A stretch of 64,000 nt of DNA from positions 53,428,526 to 53,492,525 of the forward strand of contig OZ010600.1 of assembly GCA_963932145.1 (NCBI GenBank), in the 5' to 3' direction. The translations under genes and the position numbers were made by a program. The notes under the pieces were generated by a model, which made no database searches, had not been told where the DNA came from, and saw only the letters and a list, made by a program, of their open reading frames with translations. This stretch comes from Acanthosepion lycidas (lineage: Eukaryota; Mollusca; Cephalopoda; Sepiida; Sepiidae). This document shows, piece by piece, positions 54,736 to 64,000 of the stretch (position 1 is the first letter of the stretch; every line of letters begins with the position of its first letter).

Positions 54736-55331
54736 ACTTCTTCTTTTATATACCGCGTCCCTTCATGACGTAGGCGATCACGTCTCTCCACTTCTCCCTA
54801 TTCCTTGTTTTTCTCAATATGTTTGTCCTTTTGCTACATCTCCTGTCATCCACTTGCTTAAACCCGCTAAGTATGCCACGCGTTGCTTCCCTTTGTCTCC
54901 CTTCCCCTCTATCCGCCCTGTGAGTATCAGATTCTCAAAGCATTCCTTTCTCATTACCTGTCCCAGAAATTTCAGCTACCTCTTCCTGATGTTAAGTATA
55001 AGCTTCCTTTTTGTTTGCATCCTCTCCAAAACCTCATCGTTGCTCACATGTTTGGCCTATGGTATCGTTAGCATCCTTCTGTAGAACCATACCTCCGTTG
55101 CCTCGAGTCTCTTTTTCATCTATGAGGAGACCGTCTAACATTAGCTGCCGTAAAAGAGGATAGATGTCACGTAAAATTTCGGTACTCTTTTCTTTGTTAC
55201 CAACGACAACTTCCTGGCTCCTAATACTCTGCCTAGCTTTTAGAATGCGTCCTTGGCCATCCCAATACGTCTTCGGATCTCAGCGTCGGACTTACCGTCC
55301 TCTGTCAGAACACTTACCTGATATTTAAATG
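54736..55331 (-). mobile_element. LINE family-2 fragment inserted in the minisatellite
   Basis: It shares blocks with 32,480-32,880 (CCTTTGTCTC, CTGTGAGT(A/G)TCA, CTGATGTTAAGTATAAG, CCTTCTGTAGAACCATA, GCCTTCGGAT-like) in the same orientation. On the minus strand it corresponds to the region after the reverse-transcriptase palm of 56,333-56,728. Minisatellite units lie on both sides. Confidence 0.8.
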
Positions 55332-55334
55332 TAT

Positions 55335-55395
55335 CACAGCACGATAAATGGTTTATTCGAAAATCGGGCATTATTTTCCGAATAACCTAACGTAT
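55335..55395. repeat. outlying minisatellite unit
   Basis: ATGGTTTATTCGAAAATCGG, CATTATTTTCCGAATAACC: one unit of the 53,991-54,735 array, separated from it by the LINE fragment. Confidence 0.9.
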
Positions 55396-55874
55396 ATGAA
55401 TGTGTCGTAAATGTCCCTTAGATTACACCTGCTTCTGAAAAGATATGATATAGATAACAAAAAGATATGATACAGATAACAAAAATATATGATATAGATA
55501 ACAAAAACGAGGAAGTGGAGTTAGAAGAATAATGGTATGCCATTCAAACGTTTTTTGGTTTGTTTTTTGTTTTTTTGTTTGCTTTAAGTGGATTCCATTT
55601 TTAATTCTTATAAGAACACGAGAAAGCTTCTTCGTGGAACACGCAAGCGAGTTACCTCCCTTGTTATAAATTTGTACTCATTTACAAGTCAAACACAGCT
55701 ATTAACTTCTATTACCAAGAAATGCCTCTGAGCATCGAACAAGTAAGATAACGACTCTTAAATATAACGCTTAGCTGATTATAATGAAATCGATCTTTAA
55801 AGATTAAATCAACAGTTAAATAGAATCAAAACTCGTCTAAGATTTCTTCGGGGAAAGCTTCTCGTAAATTATTC
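55396..55874. other. unassigned sequence
   Basis: A short triplication of AAAGATATGATA(C/T)AGATAAC-type units at 55,438-55,505; otherwise nothing. Confidence 0.5.
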
Positions 55875-56730
55875 GCTATGAGAATCGAAAATTAGTATGG
55901 CAGGCGACACACTCCTAGATTTGGTTTTTAAAAGCGTTTTATCAAGTACATCATAAAGAACTAATGCTTAGTAAGCTTGATTTATTTAGGAAGGATATTA
56001 CAATTACCCAGAAATTACAATGGGAGCAATCCGCCTGCATACGGATAGAAAAGGAATTCAATAAATACACAGAAACGAAAAAAGGCCTAAGACAAGGATA
56101 TGTTTTCTCACCAGGTTTTTTCAATCTTTACAGTGAAGCAATCCCGAGAGAATTAGTACTACTACTGTTATGAATAACCAAGAGTGGTCTCCCCTTGTTT
56201 TGTTACTGCCCTTTTTGTTACTCTTACTTCGAGAGAGCTATTTCTGTTTACTGGGGCAATAAAAGGACACTATACGCGAGCCTTGTATTCTCAGTCGAAT
56301 AAAGCTTTCTTAAAGCCTACATCTGCGTACTTTTGTCATTACGACTATCACATTTCATTATTGGCGGCCATAATCTTAACAACATTAGATATGCGGTTGA
56401 CACAATGTTGATAGCAGACACAAAAAGGAAACTGCAGAAACTGCTACAGAAGGTAGTGAGCGAATGTAATAAGACAGAATGTATGGTTGTCATCAAAAGG
56501 TACAGCCTGGCATGCGAACTACAAATTGGGATCACCAAGATGAAGCAAGTACAAAAATATAAAGGCAGTGTTTTAACAGAAGATGGAAAATGTGATACCG
56601 AAATCCGAAGCGAAATTGGGATGGCGAAATATGCCTTTCAAAAGCTAAGCAAAGTATTAAGAAACAGGAAAATATCGTCAGAAACAAAGAAAAGATATCT
56701 AAACTGTCATGTAATGCGAAGTCATTAGGC
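55875..56730 (+). mobile_element. LINE family-2 reverse transcriptase, interrupted
   Basis: 55,964-56,165 reads MLSKLDLFRKDITITQKL, then KKGLRQGYVFSPGFFNLYSE, the reverse-transcriptase motif QGxxxSPxLF. 56,333-56,728 continues with IGGHNLNNIRYAVDTMLIAD, where YAVD stands at the catalytic YADD (first catalytic Asp replaced), and ends at LRNRKISSETKKR. About 185 bp of foreign sequence (56,166-56,352) with TG...CA ends splits the two parts. Clade (RTE/CR1/L2-like) unresolved. The endonuclease domain is absent. Confidence 0.85.
56231..56389 (+). repeat. 159-bp segment, source copy of 57,845-58,004
   Basis: It runs from GAGAGAGCTATTTCTG through the end of the foreign insert into the LINE (ATTGGCGGCCATAATC) and stops at AACATTAGA. 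The same bases recur at 57,845-58,004 without a difference that I can see. Confidence 0.93.
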
Positions 56731-56879
56731 AGATTTCGTTAATGTCTTACCTGGATGAAATTGAAAACTTGACATTTTAAGGAAGTCAAAGAAATAATAT
56801 TGAGAAATATTTAACCAAAGAAAAGATTAGTCATAGTCGAACGAATCAAATTATTAGCAATTGAAACAAGAATTTAGGG

Positions 56880-57620
56880 GAGCCTATAAGGATGAAAAGA
56901 GATACCAGCAGATATTGTGGATATCATGAACTAGGACTACATGGAATAAGCATAGAGGAAGAATTAATTCAACTTCGGTTGGTATTAGGTTGTTGCAAAA
57001 ATAATGATGTAATAATGTCGTTTTTTGATGTATTTTTTAACGTCAAAAAACGACATTATTACGTCATTATTTTTGCACCAACCTAATAGAAGGACTGTAC
57101 AACACCTCTCTTAGAGTTAAAATTTTAGAGCGGTTCCAGACAAACCAAATGATTTTAGAAGCTTGTATTGGCTTCATACAAGAAGATTTAATTGAAAAAA
57201 TTAATACAAAGGAAAACTAACCTGGGCTTATGGACACATGTGCGATAAAAAAAAAAATGAAAAATACAGATATTGCAACTATAAACATGAATCAAAGAGA
57301 GAGAAATGTCCAGCATGTGGACAGGTATCAGTGCATAGGTAATAAGTGCAAAAAGAAAAAACCCTTTCAAGTGCACGTAGAATATCTACGGCTACCAAGC
57401 TTGATCATCATAACAGTTACAGTTAAGTAAACTCACGTTTACTTTAAATATAGCTGTATTTTTTGACTAAAGTAAATGGATATATAGTTTGGTCAATGGC
57501 GTACCCAGGGCCAGCAGTACATACGCTAATTTTATATCCCGTGTATGATCCAACCCACTTAAAATTAGCTTCAAAATTAGGCCTTCAAAAAGTCGCATGA
57601 TACGCGAGTATATACGGCTA
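56880..57620 (+). mobile_element. retroelement gag-like fossil, copy A, with nested MITE
   Basis: 57,222-57,420 contains a short Cys-His cluster region of the kind seen in gag zinc knuckles of Ty3/gypsy-type elements. The preceding 300 bp may be part of the same gag. It is broken, and pairs with copy B at 57,722. Family assignment is tentative. The MITE at 56,985-57,086 interrupts it. Confidence 0.4.
56985..57086. mobile_element. MADE1-like mariner MITE (102 bp)
   Basis: TTAGGTTGTTGC/GCACCAACCTAA ends with TA at 56,983-56,984 and 57,087-57,088; interior as in the 42,168 copy. Confidence 0.96.
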
Positions 57621-57721
57621 TGATTAATTATAGTCAACCTTAAAGTATTGCGTCGATGATGATAATGGCTGCGGCCCAAGAAGCTTGCATTCTCGGGGCG
57701 TGCACTGAACTAAATCCACCC

Positions 57722-57789
57722 TGGGCTTATGGACACCTGTGAATTAAAGAGAACAATGAAAAATGCAGATATTGCAACTATAAACATGA

Positions 57790-57854
<65 letters not shown>

Positions 57855-58000
57855 ATTTCTGTTTACTGGGGCAATAAAAGGACACTATACGCGAGCCTTG
57901 TATTCTCAGTCGAATAAAGCTTTCTTAAAGCCTACATCTGCGTACTTTTGTCATTACGACTATCACATTTCATTATTGGCGGCCATAATCTTAACAACAT

Positions 58001-58066
<66 letters not shown>

Positions 58067-58370
58067 TCCAGTATGGGAACAGACCATTAATAAAGGCAAA
58101 AAGAAAATCACTTTCATGTGTACGTAGGATATCTACGGCTATCAAGTTTGACCATCATAACAGATACAGTTAAGTAAAACATACTTTAAATACAGCTGTA
58201 CTTTTTTACTACAGTAAATGAATATATAGTTTGGTCAACGGCGTATCCAGGGCCAGCAGTACATACCTTAATTTTATATCTCATGTATGATGCGACCCCC
58301 TTAAAATTAGCTTCAAAATTAGGCCTTCAAAAGTAGCATGATACGCGAGTATATACAGTATGTTTTAAAT
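57722..58370 (+). mobile_element. retroelement gag-like fossil, copy B, expanded by GA repeats
   Basis: Direct duplicate of 57,222-57,620: GGGCTTATGGACAC at the start, GATATTGCAACTATAAAC, GATATCTACGGCTA, GTATCCAGGGCCAGCAG, ATGATACGCGAGTATATAC at the end. Inside it two long GA tracts (57,793-57,853 and 58,003-58,064) flank the 57,845-58,004 segment. It is broken; same tentative family as copy A. Confidence 0.75.
57845..58004 (+). repeat. exact copy of the 56,231-56,389 segment within GA repeats
   Basis: Contains the same foreign-insert/LINE junction as 56,231-56,389 and is bordered on both sides by (GA)n. See the paired feature. Confidence 0.93.
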
Positions 58371-58389
58371 TTTGCATAAAGCTAAAGAA

Positions 58390-59285
58390 ATATTTTTTTT
58401 TATCGAGTTCACCCCAAGCAAGGCAGTAAAGCCACTAAGACACAAGGGGTTATTGGGTGTGGAAGAACTAGAAAACAGAAACATTACTCGGGAGAGAAAA
58501 CAATAGAAGAGTAATCAGGAAGACATTGCGTTTAAATTTTTGAAGATTAAAGCTGACTTGAAAGTATGGAACCGGAAGAGAGTTCCACAAGCAAGAAGTG
58601 TGAGAGAAGAAACTGTTAACATAGAACTTACGGTTATATCTTTGGCAAATCGACTATAAATTGATGAGACCTCATCGCCAATCTAGTACTGCGCTTAAAT
58701 TCATAATGTCTAGCTACCATAGCGAAGAGGCCATCGGAACAGTTGCCACAAAAGTATTTATAGAAAAGGCGCAGGGAAGCAACTTTACGGTGGTGGGAAA
58801 GTGAATGAAGCAGAGATGCCAGATCAGGAACAATAATATTGCTGATTCTTTCTTCGATTTTATCGAGGATCTCCAAAGATATGGCAGGAGCACCGGACCA
58901 TATGTGGCAGCAATATTTTAAACATGGACGAATGGTAGACTTATAAATATGTAATAAAGATTCTGGAGAGAAAAATTGTGTAGCACATACTGAACCAACT
59001 TTCTTAGCAGCTGACCTAGCAATAGATTCAGTATAGTCTTTCCATTTCATGTCAGCTGAGAATGTGAGCCCAAGAAGACACAAATCACTTTCCAAGAAGG
59101 TAGCATCAGCCATGCTGATGGAAAGCAGAGAGGAGTCTCTCAGATGATTAATAGGCAGAAGTTTAGTTTCGGAGGCGTTAAAATTATCAAGCCATCTTTT
59201 GCCCCAGTTAACTACGGACTTTGGGTCTTTTTAGACATCAGTTACCATTTTGACCTTGTCAGACTGATAAGCCTTACAGGCAGGA
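58390..59285 (-). mobile_element. LINE family-1, 5'-truncated copy 1
   Basis: The minus-strand frame 58,634-59,113 is open for 159 residues: LGLTFSADMKWKDYTESIA, KSTIRPCLKYCCHIWSGAP, ISNIIVPDLASLLHSLSH, YKYFCGNC. It is preceded (to about 59,230) by NFNASETKLLPINHLRDSS-type coding. This is the region from the end of the reverse-transcriptase palm through the thumb of a CR1/Jockey-group-like LINE. The 3' untranslated region (minus strand ending near 58,390) has GCCTTGCTTGGGGTGAA. The 5' two-thirds is missing, as usual for LINE insertions. Confidence 0.88.
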
Positions 59286-59570
59286 GTAATTTTTTGTATT
59301 ATCAGCATAGATATTGCAGATTTTTTTGATCTTATCAAGGAGCTCAAAGTAAATAGCAGGAGCACCGGGCCATATGTGGGAGTAATATTCTAAGCATGAG
59401 CAAATGGTCGACTTATAGACATGTAAGATGGATTCTGGAGAGAAAAATACTAGCATATAGTAAACTAACTTTTCTATCAGCTGACCTAGCAATGGATTCA
59501 ATATAGTCTTTCTACTTCTTGTCAGCTGAGAATGTTAGCCCAAGAAGACGCAACGAGTCACTCTCCTGGA
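59286..59570 (-). mobile_element. LINE family-1, internal fragment
   Basis: Frame 59,274-59,501 minus: MLVFFSPESILHVYKSTICS, IWPGAPAIYFELLDKIKK. Aligns with 58,850-59,080 in the same orientation and adjoins copy 1; both ends are missing. Confidence 0.85.
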
Positions 59571-59919
59571 GTACAGGATATTTGAAAATAAATAAACAAG
59601 ATGCACCAGAAAGTTGTTTGCAATGGCACAACATTTGAAAACTATTTAGTAACCTAACGCATAAAATAATTTCAGTACTAAACCTGTAGACGCAACCTTA
59701 TCGTACAAATAACTCATAAGTCTGTGTAACATAGAAAATTTCTTGCAGTTTATAAAAAGCATTAAAAAAAAGAATAATACTAAAAAATGAGCTTTCATTG
59801 GACATTAAAATCAAACAGAATAGAATATCTTTTTACTGACAACGCAAATCGCCTACATTAGGTAAGTGTCCGAAGATCATAATGAAAAACAAATCTGTGT
59901 CTATTTTTTTTTTAAAGCA
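59571..59919. other. unassigned AT-rich sequence
   Basis: No gene or repeat between two LINE copies. Confidence 0.4.
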
Positions 59920-60520
59920 TTTCACCCCAAGCAAGGCGGGAGTGCCACGAATACGTAAGGGTCTACAGAGAGTGTAAGAAAGGGAAAAGACTGGGTATAG
60001 TTTGGTGAAGGAAGGATAAAAAAAAATTAAGAAAAGAGGGGGATAAAAAGAACTAACGGGGATCAAGGCAACAGATGTCGATTGACATTACACTTAAATT
60101 TTTGAAGATTATAGTCATGAGGGAAGCAAGTAAGAGGAAAGGAGTTCGACTGTCGGGAAGTGCAAGAGAAGCTGTTGGAGTAGAAGAGACGCTTACATTC
60201 ACCTGTTTCGACAGTACAAGGGTGGGACCAAGATGCCAACCTAGTAGCACGGTTAAATTCATGTAGTTGGAGTACCAAGAAAAATAGCTCGTCAGAGTAG
60301 ATGCCATGAAAATATTCATAGAAAAGACAGAGGGAAGCCACATTACGTCTGTGAGAAAGTGGCTGGAGGCGAGATGCCAGGTCAGGACCTATCACATTGC
60401 ATATCTGTCTTTGTCGATTTTGTCGAGGACCTTGTGATGAACAGCAGGGACCACCAGACCATATTTGGCAGCAGTATTCCATGAATAGACGAGGAGTAGA
60501 TATCAAATACATTAATGTCT
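59920..60520 (-). mobile_element. LINE family-1, 5'-truncated copy 2
   Basis: Frame 60,063-60,512 minus: PRLFMEYCCQIWSGGP, ICNVIGPDLASRLQPLSHRR, NVASLCLFYEYFHGIYSDE, FPHDYNLQKFKCNVNRHLLP. The 3' untranslated part at 59,920-59,990 (plus-strand CACCCCAAGCAAGGCGGGAG) matches copy 1. Confidence 0.88.
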
Positions 60521-60600
60521 GTTCGCTAGTTTAGGCGTCTTCAAATTTATTTCTTCCTGTCTATGCTATCCTTTCTTTCACTCTTTCTACCTCTGATCCG

Positions 60601-60605
60601 TTTTC

Positions 60606-60653
<48 letters not shown>

Positions 60654-60751
60654 GCCCTTTTTTCTTTCTGTCACTGTCTCTCTCTCAAGCTATCTATGCT
60701 CTTTTTTCTTTCTTTCTCACTTTCCTTCTATCTATCTATTTATGTCATTTT

Positions 60752-60806
<55 letters not shown>

Positions 60807-60835
60807 GGTCTTCATTATCTATTTATCATCTCTTC

Positions 60836-60872
<37 letters not shown>

Positions 60873-60935
60873 TTATCTATCTGGTCTTCATTATCTATCT
60901 ATCTATCTATCTATCTATTTATCTATCTGGTCTTC

Positions 60936-60973
<38 letters not shown>

Positions 60974-61016
60974 AATCTATCTATCTATGTCTGTTCTTAT
61001 CTATCTCAGTCTGTTC

Positions 61017-61064
<48 letters not shown>

Positions 61065-61200
61065 ATATCTATCTATCTATCACAGCCTCTTTCTTTCTAT
61101 CCATATCTGCCGTTTTTTATTTCTATCTATGCCCTTTTTAATTTCTATTTATTTATCTATCTATATATCTATCTATATAACTCTCTATCTATACCCTATT

Positions 61201-61232
<32 letters not shown>

Positions 61233-61275
61233 TCCCCTTTTTTCTGTCTATTATCTATCTATATATATCTGCCCT

Positions 61276-61306
<31 letters not shown>

Positions 61307-61447
61307 ATTTATATATATATATGCCCATTTTTCTATCTATCGATGTATCAATCTATCACTGCTCTTTTTCTTTCTTTCTTTCTTCAGTTATTTTTTGTAT
61401 CTATCTCTACCCTTTTTCTAGTTTCTTTGTATCTCTCTATGCCGTTG

Positions 61448-61483
<36 letters not shown>

Positions 61484-61533
61484 GTCCTTTTTCTTTCTTT
61501 CTTTAAATGCCCTTTTTCCATCTATCTTTCTTT

Positions 61534-61569
<36 letters not shown>

Positions 61570-61587
61570 ATTTATGCCGTTTTACCT

Positions 61588-61630
<43 letters not shown>

Positions 61631-61676
61631 CCTTTTGTCTTTCTCTCTATATATATCTATCTCTCTAAGCCCCTTT

Positions 61677-61757
<81 letters not shown>

Positions 61758-61800
61758 ACCTTTTGTCTTTCTCTCTATATATCTATCTCTCTAAGCCCCT

Positions 61801-61881
<81 letters not shown>

Positions 61882-61928
61882 CCCCCTTTTGTCTTTCTCT
61901 CTATATATCTATCTCTCTAAGCCCCTTT

Positions 61929-62017
<89 letters not shown>

Positions 62018-62062
62018 CCCTTTTGTCTTTCTCTCTATATATCTATCTCTCTAAGCCCCTTT

Positions 62063-62113
<51 letters not shown>
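60601..62113. repeat. 1.5-kb TCTA/TTTC microsatellite field with a repeated block
   Basis: Alternating TCTA and TTTC runs. From 61,610 to 62,113 a compound block recurs four times: (TCTA)n, then CCTTTTGTCTTTCTC, TCTATATATCTATCTCTC, TAAGCCCCTTTTC, then (TTTC)n. Long open frames in all three plus frames (60,563-62,134) are low-complexity artefacts of the repeat. Confidence 0.97.
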
Positions 62114-62486
62114 ATGCCCTTTATCTTCCTATAAAAAGGTAGCCATCTTCTCTCACTTTCTCCTTTTAACCCTACCTTCCAGTAGTCAGACGTCGAATAA
62201 GAACGCTGCCGTCGGGGCGTGTTCGCTTCCTTGGTCCTCTCCTGAGTTTTGAAATCTCTCACAAACGCACATACACATACCTGATCGTCACATACATTTA
62301 TTTCATGCAAACACACAACAAGCGCATTCTTATATCTAATTTCAATGTCTTTTCCTTTCATCTCAGTTGTATAATTCTTTTTGCTATTTATTTTGTTTAT
62401 ATTAATTTTTTTTATTTTATTTTTACCTGAACTCACATGAATCCGCCAATAATCCTTGCGGGACAAATGCTCCAGGAGCCCATAAA
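62114..62486. other. unassigned sequence
   Basis: AT-rich; no gene or repeat. Confidence 0.4.
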
Positions 62487-63763
62487 TCTATATTTATAAA
62501 CCAGAAGATGTGTGTGTGTGTGTGTGTCTGTCTGTCTGTCTGTGTGTCTGTCTGTGTGTGAGTGTCTGTGTGTATATGCTATTTATGCACGTCCACATTT
62601 CTCGACCGAGTTCGATGAAATTGTATACACATGTTGCAAATTTAGCAAGGTAGGCCCAGATCAACTGTTCAATCTTCAGGCACCCCGGGTTTGGCAGAAA
62701 AAAAATACGATAGAAGTGAAGGTGGGTAAAAACAAAGGCAAAGTTACACGAGAACAATTATCTTACTAGATAAGCCGATGTTATTTGCACTTAATGCAAA
62801 ACATAGCTCACGTTACTCATGTTGAGTGCTTGGTAGTTTTATTCTGTGACGTTGGCTTCACACACACACAGACACACACACACACACAAAATAAATAAAT
62901 AAAAATAAAAGCTTGAATAACTTCCTCATTTTTATTGCAAAAAATGTACCCTCATGCAACAAATAAGATAGTGTTGTTTTAGTCCTGCTCGATTCTTCGC
63001 GTATAACGGAAAACCACGAAAAACTGTTAAAAAACCCCGTTTTTCGGCCACAACTCCCTGATTTTTCATCCGATGCTTTCTAAATTTACCATTCAAATTA
63101 CACATGGCACACAAATTGTCTTGCATGAATGTTTGGTTTAAATTATTTCAGTTAAGTGGACGAAATCTGCGACAAACTAGGTCCAAAATCGGCTTTTGCC
63201 ATTTAGCCAATAGTTTCTTCATATGATTCCATCCTTAATTGGCATTCGAACAACGTTTGATGCAAAGATTGTTTAAGAAGGATTATTGAAACGTTAAAGG
63301 GGAAAATTTCCCGAAGAACCTATTATTAACCCCAGTTTTACAGTAAACGTGCAAAGAAGGAGGGGGGCGTTCTTGCGTTTGCACTTGCAGTTGAATCAAG
63401 CTCTGACGTTTCATCCCTGTTTTTGTTTGATTATTAGATTCGTGAACAATGCCATGCTATTTGAAAGTTATTATGAACAGAGGAAATTTACTGAATATCT
63501 AAACCACTGAAACAATTTAACCCCGAGCAACGACCACACAAGAAGGTTTTATCAATTAAATTCCTTTATTAAGAACAATCATACACTTGCAAAGTACATG
63601 CCGTAAAAAAGATGAGTGGGTGGAGTAACTTAGTATACCAACGGATGATGCATGCAAGCGGGGACGTAGGCAGACGTTTTTAGACAGGGACTACAGGTAT
63701 GCAGCGGGGTGGTTATACAATTGCAGCCAAGTACACCCAGCCAACGCCGGGTACCTCGGCTAG
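62487..63763 (+). mobile_element. non-autonomous Helitron, 1.28 kb
   Basis: The 5' end begins TCTATATTTATAAACC directly after an A (62,486). The 3' end is CTAG at 63,760-63,763, directly before a T, preceded by a short hairpin ACCCAGC-CAAC-GCCGGGT with one mismatch (63,735-63,752). TC...CTRR ends, a sub-terminal hairpin and A/T insertion without duplication are the Helitron signature. Near the 5' end is a TG/CTGT microsatellite (62,508-62,575), and internally a CA run (62,860-62,886). No Rep/helicase coding is present. Confidence 0.72.
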
Positions 63764-64000
63764 TATTATTATAAAATGTTGATATCCATCGCAACCAAAG
63801 GGGTGATAGCAACAAGATAATGGTGACTTATTTGTATCTGAACAACATACTAGTATCCCTCAAACTGCGAATGATCTCGAAGAATATTTTGTATTTTTTT
63901 GCTTCTTAGTAACTTTGGTCAACCTGTGAAACTTTATTTCAGATTAGACACCCTTTTGAGATGGAATTCCAATTAGACAAGAATGTGCCTGTTCGAAAGT
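63764..64000. other. unassigned sequence to the window edge
   Basis: Nothing recognisable. Confidence 0.35.

Noticed and set aside
56166-56352. TG...CA segment splitting a LINE, possible solo LTR
   Set aside because: The flanks do not show a 4-6 bp duplication that I can read; described only as foreign sequence.
60563-62134. Long open frames (up to 284 codons) in all plus frames
   Set aside because: They consist of repeated IYLSIYLS, FFLSFFLS-type peptides from TCTA and TTTC microsatellites; no gene.
1-64000. CRISPR array or bacterial operon features
   Set aside because: Tandem repeats here lack unique spacers of constant length, and the sequence is clearly animal (GT-AG introns, SINEs, LINEs).

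Overview
The window looks like intergenic or intronic DNA from a large, AT-rich, repeat-dominated invertebrate genome, most likely a cephalopod mollusc (octopus-like). This is inferred from several features: tRNA-derived and 5S-rRNA-derived SINEs sharing one conserved internal core, very abundant TA, TATC, CTTT and GA microsatellites, and many short palindromic DNA transposons. I found no host protein-coding gene that I can defend. Every convincing coding signal belongs to a mobile element, and nearly all of these are broken.

Layout. 1-1130 is the end of a satellite with a five-monomer higher-order repeat. 1.3-7.0 kb holds a SINE, a MITE, a promoter-like repeat and a 108-bp tandem repeat. 7,025-11,390 is a complete but inactivated DNA transposon with a perfect 9-bp target duplication and a spliced transposase-like gene of a superfamily I cannot name. 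It is followed by a Tigger/pogo-type element at 11.5-12.2 kb. 12.5-17.2 kb carries SINEs, MITEs (one with a paralogous empty site in the same window) and many TA microsatellites. 17.9-19.4 kb is a GAA-rich purine tract, and 21.4-22.3 kb is a tandem array of tRNA-like units.

24.8-27.9 kb is a 3-kb inverted repeat around a LINE fragment and a mariner-like fragment. 28.7-29.0 kb is a palindrome carrying two head-to-head sequences that fit the type-I hammerhead ribozyme fold. 30-44 kb is a patchwork of SINEs, LINE 3' ends, GC-rich hairpin repeats and MITEs.

48.4-49.6 kb is a tandem array of LTR fragments and CTTT repeats. 49.9-52.5 kb is a hAT-type transposon containing a solo LTR with a 5-bp target duplication. 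54.0-55.4 kb is a 63-bp minisatellite split by a LINE. 55.9-60.5 kb is LINE and gag-like fossil material with a local segment copy inside a GA tract. 60.6-62.1 kb is a very long TCTA/TTTC microsatellite field. 62,487-63,763 is a non-autonomous Helitron.

How the parts relate. A MITE family with TTAGGTTGGTGC ends, resembling human MADE1, occurs eight times. It has landed in LINEs, a minisatellite and other transposons, so it gives relative dates. LINE 3' ends of one family recur in several places, all on the minus strand. A SINE core (around CCCATAGCTGG) recurs with different heads and tails. Positions of termini are read by eye, so repeat boundaries are good to a few bases only where a target duplication is quoted.
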